Source: Theristus sp. LFF4_11
Lineage: Eukaryota > Nematoda > Chromadorea > Monhysterida > Xyalidae
NCBI GenBank assembly: GCA_030248135.1
Contig: JASANC010003779.1
Location: forward strand, 1-64,000
Direction of reading: 5' to 3'
DNA length: 64,000 nt
The notes under the pieces were generated by a model. It searched no databases and was not told the DNA's origin. It was given only the letters and a program-made list of their open reading frames with translations. Below, in pieces: positions 34,401-45,128 of the stretch. Made by a program: the position numbers and the translations under genes. How positions within the stretch are numbered: position 1 is the stretch's first letter; each line of letters begins with the position of its first letter.

Positions 34401-35737
34401 GTGCCTTTATGCCCGTTCACTGATGTTCGCTTTCAGCTGCCGCAATGAGTCTGCAGCGTGTGCGCGAGGCGCTACTGCCCGGCCACCAGCAGACGCAGGC
34501 GTTCTACGAATCTGCGAACAAGCATCAGCAGCAGTCGATCCATGTGCAGGTGCATGCACCGACGGACACGCGCATTGGCGAGTCAGTGTGCGTGCGAGTG
34601 ACCGTGTGCAACAAGCTGACCGACAAAGCACAGGCGGTGCAACTGAAGACACGCGTCAACGCAGCCACGTACACCGGCAGAGCTGCGCTGAAAATATGTG
34701 AACACAACGAAACCATGCTCTTGGCACCCGCACAAAGTGAGTGACGCCACGAAGAAAACGTTACTGCTAATTTCACTGCTGAAATTGAAATCACGTATTT
34801 TTTTAAAATGATTTCTGTACGCAAACCTCAGTAGTGAACTAGCAGTAAAATTAGTGGTAAAGTTAAGGCGAAAACACTATTTAGTTTTTGTCCTTAGGCA
34901 CAAAAGTCGTTCTAAATCCTGTGCGCAAACTAATTGTATCCGTAACGCATAAAGATAGCACACATGACACGATTTCTAAATCGCGTGGCCATTTTTAAGT
35001 GTCGTGTCCGTGCATACGGACAAAAAACTAAATTGCTAAATCTCCCTTTAGCAGTAACGCTCTGTGAATGATTTTATGTTTGGCCAATGGTATTGAAAAT
35101 GTCCGTATCGTATATCGCTGGTTCACTTACTGCAGGCACGGAGTGTGCAGTGTCAATCGCGGCAGAGTTGTATGCAACGAAACTGAGTGAGCAGAACACG
35201 TTGCTTGTGTCTGCGTTTGCGGTTGCCAACGGTCAAACGGTTGTGTGCGTCCACAGCTTTCAATTGAAAAGCCCGGATATTGAATTTGAGGTTTGAACGC
35301 TAAAACGCAATATCCTTCAAAAACAGATTACAGTAAGTCAATAATTCAGAAGTTACACTCAACATGTGCGATTACATTCAGTTCGCTGAGAACGCACGTT
35401 GCGGGCGTCACGCAAAAGCTCGACTGAAATTGACAAACCCACTTCCGACTACATTGGAAAACTGTCGTTTTGCAATCGAAGCGCCTGGTTTAATTGAAAA
35501 CACTGAACTTATGTGCGAGTGAGTTTGGTTAACAGCTACAGTTTGCGTTTTTTACTCACCTTTATTTCTAGTTGTCGATCGCAATTCATTTCCAGCAATG
35601 TCGAGCCAAACGGAACTCTCGTGTCACCGTTCACATTCTCACCGTGGAAGGCAGGCGTGCGAACGCTGGTGGCGCACTTTGAGTCTGACAAATTGCACGA
35701 TGTTTACGGCTGTTTCAGTGTGAATGTCAAAAGCTGA
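31463..35737 (+). CDS. Transglutaminase 2, tandem paralogue
   Basis: Fourteen exons in the same arrangement as its neighbour: 31463-31727, 31867-32139, 32443-32724, 32805-32923, 33080-33187, 33266-33431, 33549-33690, 33759-33859, 33919-34087, 34159-34241, 34437-34736, 35136-35290, 35382-35518 and 35596-35737. Phases agree and give 813 residues. Catalytic residues are retained: Cys395 (in YAQCWVYAG), His455 (YHVWNE) and Asp478 (GWQAVDATP). The usual Gly two residues before Cys is Ala here. The N-terminal exon and exons 4, 9, 10 and 12 are diverged from the first copy. Exons 2, 7, 8 and the second half of 11 are nearly identical to it. It arose by tandem duplication and is probably active, with a different N-terminus and possibly different expression. 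A polyadenylation signal lies 12 bp after the stop. Confidence 0.94.
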
Positions 35738-35748
35738 AAAAATAATAG

Positions 35749-35754
35749 AATAAA
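35749..35754 (+). terminator. AATAAA polyadenylation signal of transglutaminase 2
   Basis: A canonical AATAAA begins 12 bp after the TGA stop at 35735-35737, in AT-rich sequence. Confidence 0.6.
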
Positions 35755-37132
35755 CAAACGTGGTTCGCAGTAAAACGTTTTTTAATAATACAACTTCCAG
35801 ACACCAAACTATGAAATATCATCAATTAATGCGCAAACCAAGTTGAAATTTACCAATCGAATGCAGTTTCGATTTTGAACACCAAACGCGTTTCGTAGCC
35901 ATAGCCCCCCCCCAACCCGGGTGCCTAGGGTTCAAAATTTTTTAAAACTTTTTTTGAAAACAAAATTAAAAAAATTGGGAATTTTTTAATTAATCAAAAA
36001 AAAACGAATTTTGGCCATCAAAATTGGATTTGTATACATACATTCTTAAAAGTGATTTTTTAATTTCTGATCAGAGGTTGCTTGCAATGAGTCGTTGTAG
36101 GTTCCTAATCCTAAACTTAATCCTAATCCTGAGCCAAGCCTTTTTGATAAGGTGAAAATGGTCAATTTGGTTTTGCATTTTTTTCTTTCCTGTGTTGTAG
36201 GGTAGGGCCACCGCCAGTCGCCACTGCACATGCACCTGTTTTAATAATGATGCATTACGTCAAAATTGTACTGTCATCTGAAAATGCGTTTTTAAGGCTT
36301 TCAACAAAACCACGGAGGCAACACGGAACACGGAGGCTGCACGCTTAACAAAACCACGGAGGCAACACGGAGGCTGCGTGCAGCTAAAGTGACCCATATT
36401 TTATATGCACACACCACGCTGCGCACATTTAACAACACCACGGAACACGGAGGCACGCGGAAAACAAATGGAAATGTCAGATTTTGTTGGAAATGAATGA
36501 AAACAAACAAGGTGAACAATTTGAGCGAACCAATTCAAAATATTTTAATTTGTTTATGAGTTGAATAAAAATATTTCAATGTGAAAATCAACGTGTTTCT
36601 GCAATACAACATGCCTGCATCTGTTTTTTTTGTGTTCTGTCATTTGACGTGGCATTAGAATAATCGTTCTCACAAGCAAACCGTTTAGAAGTGAAATTGA
36701 AAACGCATGGTTTTTCTGAATGGTGTTTGGTATTGGATCACAGGTTTTCATTTCGGGGGATATACAATGTATGTAACGCAGCAAAAACTGAGTGAGTAAC
36801 AAAATTTTCTTCATGAGTGTTTTTCACAGAAAGCAACGCATTGGCGCCAGAAGGATGCGAAAACAAACTGGTAGATTTAAAAAATTGCTGTGTGGCATCG
36901 ATCTGAAAAAAATCAAAGCTCTTATCTACTCTTTTGGTAAAAGGCGTTTTGTCAGAATCAGAATAAGTATTTGGCCAAATGGCCTGTTCTTTGAACATTG
37001 GATGTATCTTAGATACATGTGGATTGAACGGTAACCGTTGGATGTACATGTGTGGACGTGTAAAGCATCATTTATTGATGAGTTGCTCGTTTTTTCATTG
37101 TAATGCGCTTGGACGCGTTAATTGTTGTTCAG
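35755..37132. other. Gene-poor stretch with short repeats
   Basis: No gene recognised upstream of the MULE-like exon. A C-run plus CCTAGGG segment (35905-35930) resembles the transposon debris elsewhere. A short CCTAATCCTAA block lies at 36105-36150. Direct repeats of ACCACGGAGGCAACACGGA and relatives recur at 36308-36455. Confidence 0.5.
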
Positions 37133-38773
37133 GTACTGACTCCGAGAAATCCACGCCAAGTGCACTATTGCGTGAAAAGGAAGCCAGCAAACCGGGCATC
37201 AGCAGAGATGAGCTTTTCACAATCGTCCAGTTGAAAGATGAGCTGACTGATGGATTCTTGGCTTCGGTCGAAATTCTACCGGACGTGAACATTCATTGTT
37301 TTTACGGACCAGCGATTGCCGAAATGTTGCGGGTCATCCGTCACACCAATCCGTCACTGCTCATGCTTAATTACGATACAATGTACAAAAGCGCAATCAA
37401 CGCGTATGTTTCCGCGCTAACTTTCCAGCACACCTTATTTACGAAGGAACCTTCAATCCTCGTTGGCTTTCTGGTGCACTCTTCGCGAGCTGCATACTAT
37501 CACCGTCGTTTCTTCGAACTTTTGCTAGCAAAAGCTAAACAGCTGAGAACCGCGAACATTGTACTCGTGACTGACCGCGAGTTCAAACTCGAGTCTACAA
37601 TGGCGAACTGCAAACAACTCTTCTGTTGGAGGCACATCAGAACCGATTTCAAGACAGCGGTCAGCAGCAGCAGTAAGGTCGGCGTCAGCAGTTTAGTGCG
37701 ACCACAGCTTCAGCGCGATTTGCGTGTAAGTAAACTACTTTTGCCAACGGAAAGTAACGCAAGAGATCGTCAAACAACCCGCAAAAAATGGCATGCATGT
37801 TACACATGGACTTTGTTCATACATTTATAATCTTTCTTAAAACGTTTTCCAAATATGCGTTTACGCACAGATAGAGAAAATGTTTCATGGCTGTGCGGCA
37901 ATTTGAAATCAGCAAAACTTAACGTATTCTAACGGCAGATTTGTGCAAGAAATTGAGAAAAAATTGCAACTTTTGTTGGCACTCCTTTTTATCATACCCG
38001 AACAGGATGTATTTTCAGATGCTCATGGAAATTGAAACAGAGGATGAGTTCGACGCACAATGGTTGCAGTTGAAAAACAGCGAACGTTGGCACTTGGAAT
38101 TAACTAAATATACAGAACGTCGGCTGATTGCCGATTTCAAGAGTAATGCTGCAAAGTGGGTCTTAAAGGCAGCGCATGTGACCAACTGGCACCGTGGGGT
38201 AACGAGCAACAGGAGTGAATCGTTTAATTTTGTGATGAAACAGGTCTTTGAATGGAAGCGGGTGCCTCTGGACGTATTGATCTTGGTTGGTTATGTCGTT
38301 ACATTGTTTGCATTTTTTAAAATGGTCTTAAATAATGAACACACTTGAGTCAAAATGTGTAAATGATTGTGCGACACTTTGTTTCAGCCTGTGAAATGTG
38401 TCATAAATTATACGCTGTTTTCTTCAAAAAGAAATTGTTCAAATAAAATGTTCTTCGAATCATTCAGGTACTGCACAAATTAATGAAGTTCCAGGAGCTA
38501 GAAATGGAGCGTGCCTATCACGGAATGGGCACGTTTGGAACAGTTGCGGAGTGCTTTCCGTCAACGTTGCGGTTAGTTCAGCCACATGCATTATTCTTCA
38601 AGGTTTCGTGTCCGGGATCAGTGGTGCCATAATACGTTAGTGTGTTTTCATGCAGATTGGACCCGACTTTGATGCCACCACGGAAGCACATTCTTCCGCC
38701 GTCCGCCGTGTCATGTTGTCAATTTTGTTTGGAAAATCAAAACTTCGATCAACGAAACTGCCGTGATATTTGA
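37133..38773 (+). CDS. MULE-like (Mutator family) transposase gene, 5' end not found
   Basis: Four exons can be traced: 37133-37725, 38019-38285, 38468-38571 and 38656-38773, in phase to a TGA at 38771-38773, about 360 residues in all. Features expected of a MULE catalytic core occur in order: LLMLNYDTMY (first Asp); HSSRAAYYHRRFFELL; VLVTDREF (second Asp); CWRHIRTDF; and THE Ser-Asn-x-Ser-Glu segment NRSESFNF (catalytic Glu). A Cys-containing tail (CCQFC, about 15 residues from the end) closes the frame. The exon-intron structure and the absence of frameshifts are unusual for a decayed transposon, and no flanking inverted ends were seen. It may be a domesticated transposase or an intron-bearing autonomous element. 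The exon upstream of 37133 is unknown, because the exon starts in mid-codon after a good acceptor. Confidence 0.7.
37860..37930 (+). repeat. Fragment of MITE family M in MULE-like intron
   Basis: CGCACAGATAGAGAAAATG plus a TTTCATGGCTG segment followed by CAATTTGAAATC matches the left third of the 25676-25853 element at reduced identity. Confidence 0.4.
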
Positions 38774-39015
38774 GTTTTTTGCCAACGCCACAAAATATAA
38801 AGAAAGTTCATAATGAAAAAAGTTTTTCGTTAACACATAATTTCTAAAAAGCATTTTTGCATCACTGCTGGTTGAGTCGTTTTTGTCGCTTTAATCAAAA
38901 TACCCACCGGAAAAAAATAACGGAAACCAAATAACCGAAATAACTACAAATACTGTTTCGGCGATTAGCGACCTAATACAAGACTGTAAGTGCTGTATAT
39001 GTAGCATACACTGTA
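38774..39015. other. Short intergenic stretch, nothing recognised
   Basis: AT-rich sequence between the MULE-like stop and the G-rich palindromic element. No open frame of note. Confidence 0.5.
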
Positions 39016-39470
39016 CCGTATTACCTCTAATAAACCCCCATGGGGGTTTATTTCTTCAGCGACTTCTGGGGGTGGGGGTTTATTTTTTGGGGGGGGGGGC
39101 TTTATTTCTGGGGGGGGGTTTATTTGGAAACCATTTTTAGGAGTGGGCAAAATGGCAAAAATACCTTCCATGGCAGGAAGGAAGTCGCAGAAACTTCTAC
39201 TCTACATAGAAATTTCCTTTTACAACAGCCTTTTGTAATGAAATTACCATTAACTCATCCATTTGGGGCCTTTGGTAGCACAATTTCATCATTTTCACTG
39301 CAACCAGCCACTGAATTCGCTGGGTATGTGTTTCAAACAGGTTTCAATAATCCCCCATGGGGGATTATTTTTGGGGGGGGGGATTATTTGGAAACTTGTC
39401 GAGGGGGTGGGGGTTTATTTTTTTTGGGGGGGGTTAATTTTGGGGGGGGGGTTTAATAGAGGTAATACGG
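39016..39470. mobile_element. G-rich MITE with CCGTATTACC ends
   Basis: The ends CCGTATTACCTCTAATAAAC and its inverse (19 of 20 positions) are flanked by GTA on both sides (39013-39015 and 39471-39473), a plausible 3-bp duplication. Inside, the palindromes AATAAACCCCCATGGGGGTT (39029) and AATCCCCCATGGGGGATT (39350) are each followed by several G runs of 8 to 11. The middle 39150-39340 is unrelated unique sequence. No transposase. Confidence 0.75.
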
Positions 39471-40215
39471 GTATATCGGTTTTTCATTCAACAATGAATG
39501 AAGAAAGCACATTCGAATTCAAAGGGGTCTGACTGAATTCAACCGAAGATGTGCGCTGCCTTGCAGTTTTCTGGGCACTCAATGTTTTTTTTTCATGCTT
39601 TCTAGCCATGAATGTAAAATCTTCATTTGTTGTTTGTGGTTATTGCAGACGACGAGCTACGTAACAAGCAAACGCTCGGCTCAACGAAATCGTCTGAAAT
39701 GCAATGCAGTTTTGGTTTTCAACTTTTTTTTTAAAATTGTACGTGTGGAATAAATTCTTCGGTTATGAGTTGTGCCTGTGAGCTTCGTTTTATCATTGAA
39801 ACGAGCTTTTTTCAAACGGTAAGGATCCACCACAAAGCTGCGGTCGTCGTTGTGTCCACAAAAACGTTTTATTTTCAACACTAATGTGCATCAGACGCTT
39901 GATATGACCAATCATCGCACCAAGTTCAATTTAGCCAATCAGCTGTCTCTGCAATTCAATGCCAATTTGCGTTCCAATCAAACAAGCGGGGCCTTGCCTG
40001 CCTGTGTGTTGTTCTTGAAAGGGGCGGAGTTACGCGCGTGCGTGTGCGCGCGCGTTATTGGATCATGAGCAATGAGCAATAACCCGATGTGCGCGTGCTT
40101 TTAATAAAGAAGCTTTTCGCTAATTTTCATGAGTTTTTGTCAGTTTAAGAGCCAAAACAGCCTTATTTAGTTCTGAAAATGCAATATTCGAACTCAGCGC
40201 GTCAGCGCGGTTCGA
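39471..40215. other. Gene-poor stretch with repeat debris
   Basis: No gene recognised. The segment 40060-40080 (GGATCATGAGCAATGAGCAA) and the palindromic TTCGAAC...GTTCGAA block at 40190-40220 are pieces of repeat F seen also at 9540-9785. Confidence 0.5.
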
Positions 40216-40275
40216 ATGCACCTATTTTTGTCGACCATCGAATTTTCCTCCGGCATTTTGATTTTTTTTAAATTA

Positions 40276-40512
40276 AGCAGGTGTAACCGTGTAGGGCTTT
40301 CGTCTACCGTTCTGTCATCTGTGGGTGTGGGTGGAAAGTTCGAATCCCGCTGCGGACAAGACACACAACAACGGAGAAACGAAAGTGGGTCTACTCCCTC
40401 CAGAGCCGAGGGTAAATTGGGCTCGGCTCGGGGTAGTATTGCCCGTTTCCGCCGGAGTTTGGTATCTTGTGGTTTCCGGAACCGGTGCGCAAATAAACAA
40501 ATTATTTATTAT
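40276..40512 (+). mobile_element. SINE-like element with Pol III B-box and shared 3' tail
   Basis: AAGTTCGAATCCC at 40338-40350 resembles a B box. The 3' part carries GCCGGAGTTTGGTATCTTG and GGTTTCCGGAACCGGTG and ends in an A/T-rich tail (AAATAAACAAATTATT). The same 3' phrase ends the tRNA-headed SINE at 59497-59871 and occurs alone at 55895-55945 and, reversed, at 49893-50010. Confidence 0.65.
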
Positions 40513-40766
40513 ATTACGCTCCAGTTAACTCACGCTCTACAATTGGTTGTTCTCGGACATTGCTAAAACGGACCTGAACCTAAAAACCAAACCTAAGCCT
40601 AATCTTAAGCAAAACCTGTTCCTAACCTAATCCTAACCTAAGCCAAGCCTTTTTAAGAAAGCAAGAATGAAAATAACTGCGTTTTGAACGAGTTTATGTT
40701 GAGGGCGGAGCGTGTGCACGCGCGCCAGTGGATCATGAGCAATGAGCAATGCGGATGCGGGGCAGG
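40507..40766 (+). repeat. Dispersed repeat F, second copy (left part)
   Basis: Nearly identical to 9355-9610, including the degenerate CCTAA block. It is split by the family B insertion and continues at 41806-41840 with GGTGCATATCATAATGAAGC. Confidence 0.85.
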
Positions 40767-41805
40767 TAGGGTTAGGGGAAAAAAAATCCGGATTTTTTTT
40801 TTAATTAAAAAAAAATTAAAAAAAAAATTTTTTTTTACAAGTTAGGTTTGTTCGAAGCGTCTCGTCGAGCTGAGTTCATCTAGACTATTTTCAGAACGAT
40901 CCGGAAAACTATAAGAGCGAAAATCGTGTTTTATTGAAATTATGTCCATTTCATAGAGGGAAAGTTGCATTTTCAACAGTAAAACAGGACAATTTTCGAC
41001 GTGTACTTGAATATTGAACCGTTCTTAGTTGTTCCTCTTTAGAAAATTACCAAAATTTGACTGTGTTCAAAAATTCCTGTTTGCTGTAGCTAAGTCGGCA
41101 ACCCCTGTCGACCCGGTCGCCCCCCCCCCCAAGACACTTACTTTCAGGTTCAACCAGCTATGCTATCTGCCACATGGCGAGAGCCCACTCTTCAAATCAT
41201 CGTATCGAAAACACGTACCATGATTTCGCGATCACGTTGCGGGCAACTGACAGACGCAAGTTTAACACGTTAGTTTAGCTCAGCACGCAAGTTTTAACAT
41301 GTGGCCATGTTATCGGGTATCTGAAAAACGGTCGTGTGATGTGGTATTAACCAACATCTCCGCTCCAATTGTTTAACAATATATCGCACAACTCCATTGT
41401 AGACCTATAATAACATACGCCAATCAACAAAATATCATGTTCATCTCATGGCCTACCACCGACTGAAAAAACATGTTCTAAGTTGCAAGAAAACGATTTC
41501 TGAAACGATATTTCAATTCAGTTAAGTCATTTCAACGCTAAAAATTGACTCTAGAAGTCATCCAAATCGAAAAACATGGAGTACGTCGGTCAAAATGACC
41601 AAATAATGACATGTACCTAAGCACACAAAGAAGTTGGGAAGAAAATTTGGTTTGAACTTTCAAAAAATTATGCCATAAATCGAATTTTCAGAGCAAAGTA
41701 GAAGAAAAATTTTTCAAATTTTTTTTTAAGTTTGAAAAAAAAAATCCAAATAAAAAAAAACGAAAAAAAATAAAAAAATTTTTTTTTTCAAAGCTCTTAA
41801 CCCTA
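40767..41805 (-). mobile_element. Family B DNA transposon, copy 3 (complete, reversed)
   Basis: The ends TAGGGTTAGGGG and CTTAACCCTA are flanked by the perfect 8-bp repeat GGGGCAGG (40759-40766 and 41806-41813). Repeat F at 9600 shows the empty site (GCGGGGCAGGTGCATATC), which proves the insertion. It is 1039 bp, reverse-oriented relative to the copies at 7249 and 10385. No transposase. Confidence 0.95.
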
Positions 41806-42005
41806 GGGGCAGGTGCATATCATAATGAAGCTTTGCGAAAAAGGTCGGGATTTTCACTTTTTTTGAACCCTGGGCTAGGGCCTAGGCCCTAGGGGTGCCT
41901 CAAATTATAAAATTAAAATTAGTTTAACAAAAATTTCAGTTTCATTCAAGAATAACCATATTTGAATTGCATGAAAAAAAGACGACTGATACCAATCGAT
42001 CACTG

Positions 42006-43999
42006 ATGTTTTCGCGATCTGCACGTGCCGAGACTCGAAATAAAGCAAAAGATGAGCTGAAACGAGTCATCAACTCGATTGATCGTGTCAGAAAATGGTC
42101 AGCTGTTGTTGTGCTGCGCACAAAATACTATTTTACATTGTACAACGAACGAAACGCTCGTTCTTGTGCCTGTGCAGTGGTTAATTGTTCAGCACTTGCC
42201 ACTGAATTCAAAACTGATGAAAATTCCCAAAACTTGGATGCACCTGCACGACAACGTTTTTGAGACAAACTTTACTTTTAAAACTAATCTAAATCTGCGC
42301 CAGAAGCCATCATTAAAGAACATGACAACAATTTTGAAATGAGTTTGAAAAATCGGACAAATCAACGTTTGTTTACGGGTTTAAAGCTTGTCAGAAGCCT
42401 CCCAGATCCCAAAGAATGCTGCATTTTTTTCAGCAAAAGGTCAGAGACAAAGACGAATGGTGATATTCTCCTTTGTTTTTTGTCCGTTTTGAATGTCTGT
42501 CAAAAACAGGAATTGTTTCACATGACTGAAAAAGTGTGATAATTTAACTGCAGAGCAGTGTCGTTTCCGCGCAGTTCGGTTTTCAAACCCTGATGGTCAC
42601 TTTGTCTTTGAGAAATGCAGTTCTATCTGAAAGACGGTAAAAAAAAACTGCCACGGGACATTTTCATCAAATTGAATAGGGCGTACAGATTTGCAAAAGA
42701 ATAGGCCGGACATTAACAGTGAGGGAACGTCAAAAGAAATGTTTTGAACCGTGAACGTCAACGCATGGCTGTACTTCATACACTTGCCAGTTCATGCATC
42801 CAGGCAATCAGTATGTGCATGCAGATTCAAGTACAACATTTTTTTAACCTGTCCCTTTTTGGCAAAATACAGGATGGTGAGCCGTCCATTCCCTCTCATA
42901 GCAACGACAAGAAACCAGAACAAGAAACGACCAGTTTTTTCAGGGAAAAACGTTGGGTGGTTCTAAAGGATACGTCGCTGCGCATTTACAAATGGGTGCC
43001 CGCATCTTCTCGAATGGGCGTCGCAGTGAGCAAACACGTTTCTTGTTGTTGTTTTTGTTCACGTTGTCTGGTTTGGTTTTATGTTTTGATTTGTTTGTGT
43101 ATCTTGTCCCAATTCAGGGTTTTCCGCAAGTAGCGTCGATTCTTGTGTCATGTGTTCATTTTTGCCGCGTCCTAATCGTTTTCCATTGCTGCATGTTCGC
43201 ACACCGATCTCCGATCGTCCGAAGTCGATGGTGCTGCCGACACTGACGGCTGCGGCCGGTGCAACATCCGAACAAGCCCCACCTGACGCCGGCGCCGAAT
43301 CGGCCGAAAATTCACAGGTGTAGAATTTGATTTGCAAGAAACAGTGATTTCGAGCACCGTGTTAGAAGTCATGCCCGTGCGACGGCGTGCTGGGGCATGG
43401 CTTGGCTAGCAGCTGACGCAACATGGTGCGCAATGTCGCAGCGTGTCGCATCCATCCATCCATTTTATTTCGCGACCAGCAGGGAACTCGCAAGCGCATG
43501 CTCACTATCACACCGTCGCAATGCACAACGATGTTTAGGATGCGCTTGGCACTGACGAGCAGACGCACGACGCTGAGCACGATGAGGAAGTCGTGCAACC
43601 GCCGCGCACTGATTTCGCACACCTGAACGAGGACTCGAACGCTGGTGTGGCTAACAGTGCACTTGTCAACAGCTGCGCCTGAATTTTAACAGAACAAATG
43701 GCGTTTTGCTCAGGTTTCTCAATGAATTTCGACAGCGACTCGAACCAGGGTTTCAGTCGTGACGCGTACTCGAACGTGGATGGCGGCAGCACCACCGACT
43801 TCAGTCTGCTTGGGGGCGGCGCGGACGACTCCAATCTGCAGGCGCCCAATGCTGCCGGCGCACACGGTGCGTTGCCACTCGCCTTTGCACCGGCGCCTCC
43901 AGCAATATTCTTGTCGGCCATTTTTGCTACGTTTTTTCAGGCGACTCGATGTCGTCCAGCGGAGAGCCAGAAACGAAGAGGTCGAAACTAAGTTCATGA
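42006..43999 (+). CDS. BCL7: BCL7-family protein (SWI/SNF chromatin remodelling subunit)
   Basis: Six exons: 42006-42097, 42944-43025, 43225-43317 (acceptor uncertain), 43539-43644, 43714-43866 and 43941-43999. Phases agree and give 194 residues. The N-terminus MFSRSARAETRNKAKDEL followed by a basic helix ending RVRKW, then (E)KRWVVLKDTSLRIYKWVP, is the diagnostic BCL7 domain, split by intron 1 at the same Trp. The rest is acidic and Ser/Asp/Gly rich with low complexity. It closes with EPETKRSKLSS, like the basic Lys-rich end of BCL7A and BCL7B. BCL7 proteins are nucleosome-contacting subunits of BAF/PBAF complexes in the nucleus. The conserved domain is unambiguous; exons 3 to 5 rest on splice sites and open phase. 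Confidence 0.9.
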
Positions 44000-45128
44000 G
44001 GCTCGTGGTGGTCTGGTCAGGTGATTGCAATTGGTCTCCGATTCTGCTGGCAGTTTTGTTTGCAACTGTTCTCTATTTCGCCAATTAATGCCATTTGTTG
44101 AGTTGCTGGAAGTTCGTTCTTAACTGATGCATAATTGTCTATTTCGTAGTTCTCATTTAAAAAAATGAAGTAAAAAAGCGTCAAGTTGTAACGCTCATTC
44201 ATAACTTCACCATAACTGTATTGTTGTTTTGGAAATGTGTGTTGCATTTTCGTTTTATGCTTTACCATGGTTTTGCCATGTCAAGATAAATTGTGACAAC
44301 AACTGTTGGGCATGAGTCTTCTGCTAAATATGAATGTCGTCTGCATCGGTGCCTCTACATCGCACTGAATCATACTTGAATTTCAGTGGTTCACTTGAAA
44401 TGGGTAGTTGATTACTTCATTTTGATGATTTGGTTGTGTTTCAGACAGGCCAGGCAGGTCACACGCTCACAAAGTGCCTTTCCCCCTCTGCAGATTCCAG
44501 TGCATTTCATTTGATTTCATTCCCCCTCGGATGCATTCAAAAATACACAATGAGTTGGCAGCAGCTTGTTTGGCGAGCTTAGCACCTTTTCAGATCACCG
44601 TCTCAGCAGGTAATGTTTATCATGGCTTTCTGGCTCATGCAGTTTTCAACTCTTGTTTTTTTCCTCGAAATTCTAGGCAGCTACGGACCGTTTTTCGACG
44701 CGTGTGTGCGGACATACAGAAAATCGTGTTCAGTCTATTTCAGAACGAGCGTGTTAGCATCCCGCGAGACTTGTTAGCGTGCACTTGTGTGCGTGCGTGG
44801 CTTTTCGGCTGGCAGCGGCTGTGGAGCGTTGCTGTTTTGCATGCGCGCAGCGATGTCTTCCGCGTCCGGCAGCACATCGGCGTGAGTGTGTGTGCGTGGC
44901 ATGCATTCGTGTCTTTGTGCGTGCTGTTTTCGCTCAGTTGATTTTATTTACTTTATTCCACTGTATCACTTTGAGTTGCCTGGCTGCACGTTTGTGCTGG
45001 AGAGAATGCGAATGTGGTAAGATCGGATGGTTCATTTTGCAAAAGATCGCATGCGTACTAGCGTACAATTTTGCACACACTTGTTCATGTTGAAGTTTGA
45101 ACACTGCTTGATTCGGTGATTTTTGAAT
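44000..45128. other. Intergenic stretch with one doubtful open frame
   Basis: A 155-codon plus-strand frame at 44474-44941 follows a pyrimidine tract and CAG acceptor-like site and has GC content above its surroundings. It contains possible internal splice sites (AGGTAATG at about 44610 and CTAG near 44676). No domain is recognised and it may be two short exons or chance, so it is not called as a gene. Confidence 0.3.
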
